NCBI GenBank assembly: GCA_029261675.1 | Contig: JAJDBA010000149.1 | Location: forward strand, 1 to 12,458 | Length of the DNA: 12,458 nucleotides | Reading direction: 5' to 3' | Source of the DNA: Nitrospinaceae bacterium | Lineage (GTDB): Bacteria > Nitrospinota > Nitrospinia > Nitrospinales > VA-1 | In this document: in pieces, positions 5,282 through 12,458 of the stretch | Numbering within the stretch: position 1 is the stretch's first letter | How the letters are laid out: each line of letters opens with the position of its first letter | Notes under the pieces: generated by a model | The model's input: the letters and a program-made list of their open reading frames with translations, nothing else | The model's database searches: none | What the model was told of the DNA's origin: nothing | Program-made: the position numbers and the translations under genes

Positions 5282-6883
5282 ATGAACTTCTTACCGACCA
5301 CCCGTTTTCTATTTTTGTTTATCCTACTCGGGTCCCTGACTACTCAACCTATCGTAACTGAAGCCTCTGACATTGTCTTTGGAAAAATCAATAAAGTAAA
5401 ATTGTACTTCGATCGGGCTGAAGTTTATCGCGAGTTAAAAGTTCGATTATCAGGAAACAAAACCTCTATAACCGTTGGCCCTTTTCCAGACAAATTAATA
5501 GCAAACTCCCTAAGAATTTCCTCTAAAGATAATTCACATGTCGGCAACTTTCAATTAGAGCGAGTATTCGAAAGCACCTTTACCAGCGAACCTATAAAAA
5601 AACAAAACGAACTTGTAAAAAACATTCAAAATATTTTAAACACATTAAAAGATGATCTCAGTGTCTACGATGACCAAATTAACTTTATAGAGGGTATTCA
5701 CCAATCCGAATCACGGGGGACTTCAAAAAACAACCAGGGCTCTGATTTTTGGAATTCGGTTTTAACGTTCAAAGCCAGCAAAGGGAAAACCACGCGCGAA
5801 CTTCGTAGAAAACTAAATATACAAATTCGAAATGAGCAGGAAAGGTTGAAGAACGAAAAAGAAAAACTAAAAGAAATGATGGCAGGCTCCAAAAAAGGAC
5901 ATTACATCTCCTCGCTGGATATCCATTCTTCCAACACAAATGAAACCAGCCTTGGCGTTATTTACCAAATAAGAAATGCCGGATGGCATCCAGCTTATCA
6001 ATTACACGCGAACAATAAAAACATCGCTCTATCCTACTTTGCGGAGATCGATCAAAACACAGGTGAAGATTGGCAGAATATTTCCTTGGAATTATCTACA
6101 GGCCAACCTGCGAGAAGAACACAACCGCCTAAACTTCGCCCCTGGGTTGTTGACTTTCCTAAACCTATTTTTAATGCACCTCAAAGAAAACTTCGGTCTG
6201 CTCCGATGCAATCCATGGCAATGGAGGGAGCCGCTGATATGATGATGGAGGCCAAAGTGGTTGAATCGGGAACTTCCTACACATTTCAAATCCCAGACAG
6301 GCAAACCATTTCTGCAGGCACGCGAAAGTTTCGCGCTTTAATCACCAAGAAAACGCTTGATAGCGAACTGACTTATACCGCCACCCCAAAACTTTCCAAA
6401 AAAGTTTTCCTGAGAGCCAAACTTAAAAACACCACCGAGTTTCAATGGCTACCGGGACAAAGCGGAATCTATCTCGATGGCAGCTTCGTCGGCAATCACT
6501 GGATGAAAGATACATCGCCCGGCGAAGAATTAAAGTTAGGGCTAGGTACAGACGATTCCATCCGCGTAGAACGAAAATTGGTTAAAAAAGATGATGGTGG
6601 TGAAGGGTTTTTCGGACAAAAAGAAAGAGCGCGTTATATTTTCGAAATCACGCTGGAAAATTTCAAGAAGCAATCCGTCAAGCTGAAATTGAAAGATCAA
6701 CTGCCCCTGCCCTATCATGAAGACATTGAAACAAACATAAACCGAATCGAGCCAAAGCCGGATAAAACGGACAAACAAAATTTCCTAACCTGGAACCTGA
6801 CACTGGCTCCCGCAGAAAAGAAAACGATTGTTCTCGACTTCCAGGTGGAGTACCCCAAAGGCAAAGCCATAACCGGGCTTTAG
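5282..6883 (+). CDS. Exported DUF4140/DUF4139 protein (mucoidy inhibitor MuiA family)
   Basis: 533 residues. Signal peptide at 1-28 (FLFLFILLGSLTTQPIV, cleavage near TEAS). The N-terminal DUF4140 region (about 31-135) begins VFGKINKVKLYFDRAEVYRE and leads into a charged coiled coil; a second coiled-coil arm (about 168-205) is rich in Arg, Lys and Glu. DUF4139 follows: LGVIYQIRNAGWHPAYQL (224-241) and QNTGEDWQNISLELSTGQP (258-276), the family's signature, ending in beta-strand repeats with FLTWNLTLAPAEKKTIVLDF. The family is beta-rich and envelope-located; the name comes from a reported effect on mucoidy, and no enzymatic activity is established. A Met-rich linker (residues 309-322, six Met) is notable. 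The start has a strong AGAGGA 5 nt upstream. It is divergent from the cupredoxin and converges on cti. Confidence 0.9.
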   Translation: MNFLPTTRFLFLFILLGSLTTQPIVTEASDIVFGKINKVKLYFDRAEVYRELKVRLSGNKTSITVGPFPDKLIANSLRISSKDNSHVGNFQLERVFESTFTSEPIKKQNELVKNIQNILNTLKDDLSVYDDQINFIEGIHQSESRGTSKNNQGSDFWNSVLTFKASKGKTTRELRRKLNIQIRNEQERLKNEKEKLKEMMAGSKKGHYISSLDIHSSNTNETSLGVIYQIRNAGWHPAYQLHANNKNIALSYFAEIDQNTGEDWQNISLELSTGQPARRTQPPKLRPWVVDFPKPIFNAPQRKLRSAPMQSMAMEGAADMMMEAKVVESGTSYTFQIPDRQTISAGTRKFRALITKKTLDSELTYTATPKLSKKVFLRAKLKNTTEFQWLPGQSGIYLDGSFVGNHWMKDTSPGEELKLGLGTDDSIRVERKLVKKDDGGEGFFGQKERARYIFEITLENFKKQSVKLKLKDQLPLPYHEDIETNINRIEPKPDKTDKQNFLTWNLTLAPAEKKTIVLDFQVEYPKGKAITGL

Positions 6884-6964
6884 GTGGGATAGTCACCCTT
6901 TGCGTTTACAAAGTTAAAAAACTGGATTAGTCGACGTCCGATCAGGCAGAAAACGTCAGATATT

Positions 6965-7005
6965 TTCAACACTTTATCTTTTTAGCAAAAAGATGGAGTG
7001 TTGAA
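6965..7005 (+). terminator. Long 19-bp hairpin between convergent genes
   Basis: Arms 6965-6983 and 6987-7005 enclose the 3-nt loop AGC. In a plus-strand transcript all 19 positions pair (17 Watson-Crick, two U-G); in a minus-strand transcript those two become A-C mismatches, so it is better formed from the DUF4139 side. No T-tract follows, so it may be an mRNA 3'-end stabiliser rather than a classic intrinsic terminator. Confidence 0.55.
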
Positions 7006-7017
7006 CTATCTTTAGAT

Positions 7018-7038
7018 AAATCCTTCCCTTTAGGATTT
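7018..7038. terminator. Second short hairpin before the cti 3' end
   Basis: AAATCCT (7018-7024) and AGGATTT (7032-7038) form a 7-bp stem with a 7-nt loop. On the plus strand it runs into TTTT (7036-7039). A tiny TATCT/AGATA hairpin (7007-7018) sits between it and the long hairpin. Together they likely form the terminator region of two converging genes. Confidence 0.4.
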
Positions 7039-7049
7039 TAAATAAGTAA

Positions 7050-9410
7050 CTACCGATTCTCTAGACGGTTGTAATCTAGTAAGCCGTAGCTTACTGGTTC
7101 AAGTTGGCGATAATGTTGGTGAAGAGTATCGCTAAACTTCCAAAATCGCTTGTCAGTTCGACGAACTCCATATTGATCCATAAATAGCTTATAGTCGTCT
7201 TCGGTACGAAGTGCCATTACATCCGAAACTAAGGCTGAGAGTTGTTTTTCATTTACAGACCAAAAAGCCCCAGGATAGGCTCCAATAATTCCCTTAAGAA
7301 CAGTGATACTATCTTGATCAGGACGACGGGTGGAATTTGGTCGAAGCAGGCTAGTAATATTACTATGCGCGCTGTTGTGCAAAACGGTATAGAGATGTGT
7401 TCCGTCCTGCTCGTTTTTTAGAACCAAATGGTTAACTTCTGGCAGCAGCGTTGCTGGTTTACCCCGAATAGAACTTAACTTTTTTAACCAGCGTTTATGC
7501 TCAGGTGGGATGTCATTACTACTGAGACTATGATGGTTATCTAAAACCGGCTCCAGCTTTTTCGCCAATAATTTATAAAGTTCCCGCTTCGGGTCGTCCG
7601 TGGAATAAACAATATCAGTTGTATGATGAAAGAATTTATCGCTTTCCTTGATATAGCTTTTTACATCGCCTCCCGCTCCTTCATACCAATCATTCCATTC
7701 TTTTTCTCGTGCATCCGTAGGTAGAAAAGCAAGAAAGTTGAATTCGCTCTCCATGCGCAAAAAGTCCATGTATAACCGCGTTAGCAATTGGTGTGCACCA
7801 TTCCCAAAAACATCGAAACCAGACACTAACAAATAATGAATGCGCTCGAGAATGGGGTAATCAATAATCCATGCTGTTTGAGAAAAATCTCCAAGCAATC
7901 CTTTTACAACGGTAGCATTGTCAAAATGACGAAAAACTGTCAACGCGGCATTAGGGTTACTACCGTCCCCATCCCAAATCAAATCCATATTAAGATTAAA
8001 AACACGCTTGTTCAGAATTCTGTTACCCTCCTCATATTTAGCTTTTAAATATTTTTTTTGTTTTGAAGAAAAAGTGAGCCATCGACTTAAAGGACGTAAA
8101 GTACTTCCCGCCTCTGCCGGCAACCGCAGGTGGTCCTTTTGTTCCGCAAGAAAACGTGCGCTTCCCGATCTTTCTGAAATTTCAGGTTTCACAAAAACCA
8201 CCCAAAAGCGATCTCGAATAACGTGTAAAGCAATTTGACCCCGGCAAACAGGTCCTTTAATAAATCCCGTAATAGTAAATTCGGCCTCTTCTAGCATAAA
8301 ACGGTAGCGTGAAGAGACAGGCAATTCCACAAAAGTTTTAAAAGGATTGCTCGCCTCCTTAGGTTTATAAGTAGGTAATTGAGTCACTTCATACGAGGTT
8401 TCATAAAACCATTTCTGCCATTGGGCCATACGTTTTGTTCCCAGCACATAAGGCATATGGGTTTTTGCTAACAAAGAGGTGTCAACAGTCTTTAAACGGT
8501 AATAAAATTTATCAATTTTAGGGTCATCGTAAGGTCTACGAGTGGAAATTATTTTGATAGGCTTTCCTGGCGGCGTGTAAGAGCGGACCAACTGAAAAAA
8601 TTTATCAGTTGGAAGATCGTCAAAATAAAGATGAGCTATATATAAATGTTCATAAATATAGCGGCTAACCAGTTTCCCCTTTATTGAACCTTGATTAAAA
8701 AAATCTTCCCAAGTTTTAATACGAGTCAGGTAGCTTTCTGGAAGTTCTGTGTTTTCGGGAAATGGGGAACCTGCTAGCAGCCATTCTTTTAAAGTTTGTA
8801 ACTCTTCCGTTGCTAATCCAGGCAACCCATAGGGCATTCCCCATAGAGGGAAACGTTTGGAAAAGCCTTCAAACTCCGACATATTAGAGCATTGCTGTTT
8901 GCGATCAATCCCAAGGCTAAAACTCTTCGGTAGTAACGTCTGGTTGGGAAGTGGATGGTTTTCCTTAAGATTCAGTATTCGATAAAGAATACTGTTTTTT
9001 TCATCTACTATTCCCGATTTTTCTTTTCCATGAATAACCGAAAAAAAGCCTCGTTCACGCCAGTTAGCGGTGGACGTTGCATCCAAAGAAAGTCGAGATG
9101 GTTGGGACTCAGTCAATCGATAAGCATCGTAAACCAATTCTTTACTGGCACCGCGACTGACACCTTCAATAGATGTCAAATTTAACTGGCAGGGCGAATC
9201 ATAACAACCGTGGCAAACAGCACAACGAGTTTCAAAAATCGGTTTAACATCTTGATCATACTTCGTAGCCCAATTGGAATCGGTTGAAACTAATCTTTTT
9301 TTTACTTGTGGAGCGTTAGGACGATCATCTAACTTACATCCAATTAACAAATCAAAACTAGCAAGAAACAAACAAACCATCCCAAAACGGATTATTTTAA
9401 AGTGCAGCAT
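7050..9410 (-). CDS. cti: Fatty acid cis/trans isomerase, predicted lipoprotein
   Basis: 786 residues from the ATG at 9410, close to the usual 750-800. This start has AGGAA 7 nt upstream and begins the signal peptide at once; an in-frame TTG at 9450-9452 would add 14 residues and has no such site. Cti isomerises cis to trans double bonds in phospholipid acyl chains in place, without ATP, rigidifying the membrane under solvent or heat stress. The c-type heme motif is CAVCH (63-67), followed by GCYDSPCQLNLTS (68-80), both as in Pseudomonas Cti. The signal ends in a lipobox, LIGC (22-25), so the mature enzyme would be lipid-anchored at Cys25; Pseudomonas Cti is described as a soluble periplasmic protein. 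The remaining ~700 residues match the CTI family throughout, without frameshift. The kinase and Trp-rich orphan upstream are on the same strand, but a 330-nt gap argues for its own promoter. Confidence 0.93.
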   Translation of the reverse strand: MLHFKIIRFGMVCLFLASFDLLIGCKLDDRPNAPQVKKRLVSTDSNWATKYDQDVKPIFETRCAVCHGCYDSPCQLNLTSIEGVSRGASKELVYDAYRLTESQPSRLSLDATSTANWRERGFFSVIHGKEKSGIVDEKNSILYRILNLKENHPLPNQTLLPKSFSLGIDRKQQCSNMSEFEGFSKRFPLWGMPYGLPGLATEELQTLKEWLLAGSPFPENTELPESYLTRIKTWEDFFNQGSIKGKLVSRYIYEHLYIAHLYFDDLPTDKFFQLVRSYTPPGKPIKIISTRRPYDDPKIDKFYYRLKTVDTSLLAKTHMPYVLGTKRMAQWQKWFYETSYEVTQLPTYKPKEASNPFKTFVELPVSSRYRFMLEEAEFTITGFIKGPVCRGQIALHVIRDRFWVVFVKPEISERSGSARFLAEQKDHLRLPAEAGSTLRPLSRWLTFSSKQKKYLKAKYEEGNRILNKRVFNLNMDLIWDGDGSNPNAALTVFRHFDNATVVKGLLGDFSQTAWIIDYPILERIHYLLVSGFDVFGNGAHQLLTRLYMDFLRMESEFNFLAFLPTDAREKEWNDWYEGAGGDVKSYIKESDKFFHHTTDIVYSTDDPKRELYKLLAKKLEPVLDNHHSLSSNDIPPEHKRWLKKLSSIRGKPATLLPEVNHLVLKNEQDGTHLYTVLHNSAHSNITSLLRPNSTRRPDQDSITVLKGIIGAYPGAFWSVNEKQLSALVSDVMALRTEDDYKLFMDQYGVRRTDKRFWKFSDTLHQHYRQLEPVSYGLLDYNRLENR

Positions 9411-9417
9411 TATTGGG

Positions 9418-9422
9418 TTCCT
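9418..9422 (-). promoter_or_regulatory. Ribosome binding site that decides the cti start
   Basis: AGGAA on the minus strand lies 7 nt before the ATG at 9410, directly before the lipoprotein signal peptide. Confidence 0.65.
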
Positions 9423-9590
9423 ACGAATTTTTACTGAATCATTTTTAACCAACGGTAGTTAAAAATCTAATTGTTCAAAATATTCAATTGATCGATAATT
9501 AATGAAAAAGTGCCTTTATTTAAATGACCTTTCCCATTTAGTTGTACCACTCTTTTAGATAGTATTTTCACTTTTGGCGTTCTTTCCATT

Positions 9591-9620
9591 AATGTCTGCT
9601 TTGGGTCGGAAGCGGCCTTC
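9591..9620. repeat. Decayed small palindromic repeat
   Basis: CTGCTT (9596-9601), loop TGGGTCGG, AAGCGG (9610-9615): a 6-bp stem with one G-T pair. The core GCTTTGGGTCGGAAGCGG resembles a short palindrome I recall as dispersed in many proteobacterial genomes, with longer perfect arms in intact copies; here the outer arms no longer pair. It is more GC-rich than its surroundings. The link to that repeat is from memory. Confidence 0.4.
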
Positions 9621-9740
9621 CAAAAACGATTGACTTAATGTCCCATACTCCCTTGGTTACCACACTCCTGCCTCTTTAATCATCATCACATCTTCCCGAC
9701 CATCAGGCGGAGTATCTTTGGGATCAGACACACGCCACTT

Positions 9741-10067
9741 TTATTCATCCCAATCAAGGTTTCTATAGGCTTCATACCATTTTATCTTTAACCATTCGTT
9801 GAAGTCTTCACCATCACCACTAAACCTTATCTCTTCATAGTTTATATCCCCACTCCATACTTCTTTGTATGCCCGTCTAATCCAGACATCCCACTTTGGA
9901 AATTTTATCTTCCAATCTTTAACAAGGCTCCCCTTATCTTCTTCATATGAGTAGTATTGAGTATCCACTTTCATTTTGAATGTTTCTGTTATTTCATCTA
10001 ACGATAAATCGTCCAACATAAAATTAACCAAATCTTGCCCCATCACTTGTTTTTGTTCTTTATTCAT
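9741..10067 (-). CDS. Hypothetical Trp-rich acidic protein, 108 aa, possibly truncated
   Basis: I do not recognise this protein. It has seven Trp and many Asp/Glu and Lys, with no signal peptide or membrane segment. The N-terminus (QVMGQDLVNFMLDDLSLDEI) looks helical; the rest holds WKIKFPKWDVWIRRAYKEVW (53-72) and ends NEWLKIKWYEAYRNLDWDE. The ATG at 10067 has only a weak AAGAAG upstream. It starts 45 nt after the kinase gene's stop on the same strand, so it may share that transcript. After its TAA, 27 more sense codons continue in the same frame, keeping the Trp/Asp-rich style (KWRVSDPKDTPPDGREDVMM onward). It may therefore be the front of a longer gene cut by a nonsense mutation. A small intact orphan is the alternative. 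Confidence 0.5.
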   Translation of the reverse strand: MNKEQKQVMGQDLVNFMLDDLSLDEITETFKMKVDTQYYSYEEDKGSLVKDWKIKFPKWDVWIRRAYKEVWSGDINYEEIRFSGDGEDFNEWLKIKWYEAYRNLDWDE

Positions 10068-10112
10068 TTGTTATTCTTCTTTACCGTCAACAAAGTTTCC
10101 TTGAAGGGTAAT

Positions 10113-11840
10113 TTAGATAGGATTACGAACATTTGGCAACTCAAAATGGAAATTAGCTCCCTGCCCCGGCTCACTCTCCACACCTATGCTACCGCCATGT
10201 TCTTCGACAATTCGTTGAGCGATTGCCAGCCCCAAGCCTGAACTGCTTTCACCCCCTGTTGGCCGGGCGCTTAATTTCTGAAAATGTTGGAAGAGTTTGC
10301 CTCTCTCTTCAGGGGAAATACCCGGCCCCTCATCACGAACGCTGAATTTTACCTTATCTTTCTCACAACTTAATTTCACATAGACGTTTTTACCTAAGGG
10401 AGAATACTTCACTGCGTTGCTCAACAGGTTGTCCACCACCTGTCCCATCCGGTTAACATCAAAATAAAATTCTGGGACATCTTCAAATGCCGTGTGGAGA
10501 GTAATATCTTTTTTATCCGCAAGAATTTGCTGCAAATGAATTTTTTCTTCTACCAGTTTTTGCATCGAAGACATTTCTGGTTTTAGTTTTAGTTGGCCGC
10601 TTTCTATGACGGAAACATCTAAAAGGTTACCTATCAGTTCCAGCATATTTCCACTGACCGTTTTTATAGTTGTTAGGAACTCGTCGTGTGTTTCTTCCTT
10701 CACTTGTTTGCCTTTTTCCAAAAGATATTTTGAAAACCCACGGATCGAGGCCAATGGGTTCCTCAAATCGTGAGAAGCCATCCCCAGAAATTTATTTTTC
10801 AGGTCATTCAATTCAACCAGCTTCTGATTTGCTTCGGTCAACTCTTGAGTACGAGTAACGACCTCTTTTTCAACAACGCGCGTACGCGATGCCATCAATT
10901 CAACAATTACGGAGAAAAACAGAGCTATCGCAAATATTCCGGCACTTGCGATAAATGCCGTTAGGGCACCAGGGCCACCACGAAAATCATCGGTTGCCTG
11001 CCAAACCAAAAACCAGCGTTTGTTAGAAACATTGACGATGTTGGTGATTTCCATAGAAGGATTTTTCAGGGGACTGCCATATACAAGGTCTTCCTTTTTC
11101 AATTCTATCCCTTCATAAACCAGCAGGTTCATCCCTTGACGAATGTAGGGTTTTACCATTTGGTCCACCATGTCGCGGATTCGATAGACACCTAGAACAA
11201 ATCCCTTTAAATGCTCCCGCCGCTCTTCGGGACGCGAATATTTTTTTCCACCCTCATAAAACGGCGCGAGCATGAATAGCTCTGAACGAGATTGAGCATT
11301 CGGGACTCTCCCATAACGAGAGACGGCCATGGTCTTTCCTGTATCACGGGCCTTATTCACAACTTTATTGAGTTTCTTATCCCCTTTAAGGTCAAATCCC
11401 AACATCTGCTCATTTCCAGAAAGAGGTTCGGCGTAATGCACAGGGAGGTATTCCTGTTGTGTGGAATTATGAATTTTAAAATCAGGGTACCCCATTGATT
11501 GAGTGATCGACTCGAATCCGTCTTTTTCTGCATGATCTATTAAGGGAGCCCATTGCAAAGCCTGAATAAAAGGATGGTTTTCTAAAACAGGTCGAACATA
11601 AACGCCAAACTCTTCGCGCGTCACATATTCTGAGGAGTTATAAAGAGAGATAATTCCAAGCAGTTCTCGTTTAACGACCTCCAGTTCTCCTGTCAGAATC
11701 AAGGTGTCTTCAAGCACCTCCTGTTCGAGTTCACCAAACCAAGCTCGGTGCTGTCTATCCCATAAGATGCCGAATCCGATCACCGCAAGGATCAGTCCCG
11801 AAACAAATATTCCCTTTGTCTGTTTGGCTAGGGTCTTCAT
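10113..11840 (-). CDS. Membrane sensor histidine kinase with extracytoplasmic CHASE domain
   Basis: 575 residues. TM1 at about 11-27 (IFVSGLILAVIGFGILW). A periplasmic CHASE-type domain (about 75-275) includes HPFIQALQWAPLI (89-101) and AVSRYGRV (172-179). TM2 at about 291-314 (ALTAFIASAGIFAIALFFSV), then a short coiled coil (KEVVTRTQELTEANQKLVEL, 325-344). HisKA follows with phospho-acceptor His357 in FLGMASHDLRNPLASIRGF (351-369). HATPase_c has the N box DNLLSNAVKYSP (470-481), G1 DEGPGIS (503-509) and G2 SSGLGLAIAQRI (533-544). All catalytic motifs are intact, so it should autophosphorylate. CHASE domains sense small extracellular ligands; the ligand here is unknown. There is no PAS or receiver domain. 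It is divergent from an NtrC-type regulator across 118 bp, its likely partner. No clear Shine-Dalgarno precedes the ATG. Confidence 0.93.
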   Translation of the reverse strand: MKTLAKQTKGIFVSGLILAVIGFGILWDRQHRAWFGELEQEVLEDTLILTGELEVVKRELLGIISLYNSSEYVTREEFGVYVRPVLENHPFIQALQWAPLIDHAEKDGFESITQSMGYPDFKIHNSTQQEYLPVHYAEPLSGNEQMLGFDLKGDKKLNKVVNKARDTGKTMAVSRYGRVPNAQSRSELFMLAPFYEGGKKYSRPEERREHLKGFVLGVYRIRDMVDQMVKPYIRQGMNLLVYEGIELKKEDLVYGSPLKNPSMEITNIVNVSNKRWFLVWQATDDFRGGPGALTAFIASAGIFAIALFFSVIVELMASRTRVVEKEVVTRTQELTEANQKLVELNDLKNKFLGMASHDLRNPLASIRGFSKYLLEKGKQVKEETHDEFLTTIKTVSGNMLELIGNLLDVSVIESGQLKLKPEMSSMQKLVEEKIHLQQILADKKDITLHTAFEDVPEFYFDVNRMGQVVDNLLSNAVKYSPLGKNVYVKLSCEKDKVKFSVRDEGPGISPEERGKLFQHFQKLSARPTGGESSSGLGLAIAQRIVEEHGGSIGVESEPGQGANFHFELPNVRNPI

Positions 11841-11871
11841 AAGTATGGATAGTTTGTTATTCGTTCCTTAT

Positions 11872-11877
11872 ATTATA
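11872..11877 (-). promoter_or_regulatory. Possible -10 element for the kinase gene
   Basis: TATAAT reads on the minus strand 32 nt before the kinase ATG, in the 118-bp spacer shared with the regulator. The matching -35 region is poor, so this is tentative. Confidence 0.35.
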
Positions 11878-11958
11878 AAAGTAATTCCATATATTAACCC
11901 CTGTTTTTTTAAATTGATTGAGCTACAATCTATCTTTAACTAACTAATAAGCGGTGTG

Positions 11959-12458
11959 ATGGCAGGCGAATTAATATTTATAGTTGATGATGATGCCCCC
12001 TTGCGGCTTCTGGTTAAAACCCTTCTTGAAGACCGTGATTACAGCGTGCGCGATTTCGGTGACGGCAAATCCTTTTTACAAAATCTGGATGAAACCCCTT
12101 CCCTAGTTCTACTCGATGTGATGATGCCGGGACTGAACGGAATCGAAACTTTAAAACAGATCAAAGCCATTCATCCTGAAATTCCTGTAATCATGCTCAC
12201 TAGTGTCGACAAAATAGAAACCGCCGTCGAGGTAATCAAACTGGGAGCTTACGATTACCTCTTAAAACCTGTGGACGAACCGCGCTTGTTCACCTGCATT
12301 GAAAAAGCTTTTGAGACAAGAAATCTGATTCGAAAAGTCCACCATCTGCAAAAGAAAGTGGATCGCCTGCAAGGCCAGGATGAAGTTATCGGAAAAAGCA
12401 AAGCCCTTTCTGCAGTTATGGAGAATGTCGACAAAGTCGCTGCCAGCAATGCGGGAGT
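11959..12458 (+). CDS. NtrC-family response regulator (C-terminus outside window)
   Basis: The first 166 residues are visible. The receiver domain (3-120) has the acidic pocket IVDDDAP (8-14), phospho-acceptor Asp53 in SLVLLDVMMPGLNG (47-60), switch Thr81 in IMLTSV, and Lys103 in LLKPVD. A coiled linker (about 117-141, IRKVHHLQKKVDRLQ) leads into EVIGKSKALSAVMENVDKVA (143-162), the typical opening of a sigma-54 interaction AAA+ domain; the Walker A motif would lie just past the edge. It should therefore activate sigma-54 promoters, though the rest is unseen. ATG at 11959 is taken as start; the in-frame GTG just before it (11956) is possible, and neither has a strong ribosome site. It is divergent from the CHASE kinase, its probable phosphodonor. 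Confidence 0.88.
   Translation, partial: MAGELIFIVDDDAPLRLLVKTLLEDRDYSVRDFGDGKSFLQNLDETPSLVLLDVMMPGLNGIETLKQIKAIHPEIPVIMLTSVDKIETAVEVIKLGAYDYLLKPVDEPRLFTCIEKAFETRNLIRKVHHLQKKVDRLQGQDEVIGKSKALSAVMENVDKVAASNAG

Larger units (their letters stand above)
9411..9740. other. 330-nt stretch without an intact gene
   Basis: It should hold the cti promoter, but no convincing -35/-10 pair is visible. Its right end (9660-9740) is a 27-codon in-frame continuation beyond the stop of the Trp-rich orphan. Its middle (9591-9620) holds a decayed palindromic repeat. The rest is AT-rich with no recognised RNA. Confidence 0.5.

Noticed and set aside
5976..6242. 88-residue plus-strand reading frame inside the DUF4139 gene
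   Set aside because: It lies entirely within the well-supported DUF4139 reading frame in another frame and shows no family features.
10035..10241. 68-residue plus-strand reading frame with a Phe/Leu-rich start
   Set aside because: It is antisense to the 3' end of the kinase gene and the start of the orphan gene; its hydrophobic start reflects a T-rich reverse complement.
12255..12449. 64-residue minus-strand reading frame near the right edge
   Set aside because: It is antisense to the conserved response regulator, whose motifs are intact.

Overview
This 12.5-kb window is ordinary, densely coding bacterial chromosome at low-to-middling GC (roughly 40% by eye). I see no insertion sequence, phage gene, CRISPR array, tRNA or rRNA. 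The host is Gram-negative: there are several Sec signal peptides, a periplasmic c-type-cytochrome-like fatty acid cis/trans isomerase with a lipobox, a plastocyanin-like cupredoxin, and a CHASE-type histidine kinase paired with an NtrC-type regulator. I cannot fix the phylum; a marine proteobacterium or a member of the Nitrospinota would fit, but this is a guess.

Layout. (1) 1-1192: the start of a secreted Sel1-repeat protein (minus, running off the left edge), then a plus-strand pair: a 47-residue single-pass membrane protein not usually called by gene finders, and a pentapeptide-repeat protein. A 28-bp dyad lies just before this pair. (2) 1218-3433: a heme-oxygenase-like diiron oxidase (HDO) family protein (minus) divergent from an EgtD-family SAM-dependent methyltransferase (plus). 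They share a 182-bp AT-rich region with nested inverted repeats. This is the most interesting pairing in the window. (3) 3475-6883: a block of exported proteins: a small cupredoxin-like protein with no copper ligands, a SUMF1/FGE-sulfatase-fold protein without the catalytic cysteines, a genuine type-1 copper cupredoxin, and a DUF4140/DUF4139 (MuiA-like) protein with a Met-rich segment. (4) 6884-7049: a convergent spacer with an unusually long hairpin. (5) 7050-9410: Cti, the periplasmic heme enzyme that converts cis to trans unsaturated fatty acids in membrane lipids during stress. (6) 9411-10067: a gene-poor stretch holding a decayed palindromic repeat and a 108-residue Trp-rich orphan whose stop codon is followed by 27 further in-frame sense codons. 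(7) 10113-12458: a CHASE-domain sensor kinase divergent from a truncated NtrC-family response regulator; the two are probably partners.

How the genes could work together. The HDO/EgtD-like pair suggests a small metabolite pathway (N-methylation of a histidine-like amino acid plus an iron/O2 oxidation). No sulfur-transfer enzyme such as EgtB, EgtE or EgtC is present, so ergothioneine synthesis is not shown. Regions 3-7 are mainly envelope functions: copper/redox proteins, membrane lipid remodelling and a membrane sensor. Regulation of cti by the kinase is only suggested by proximity.
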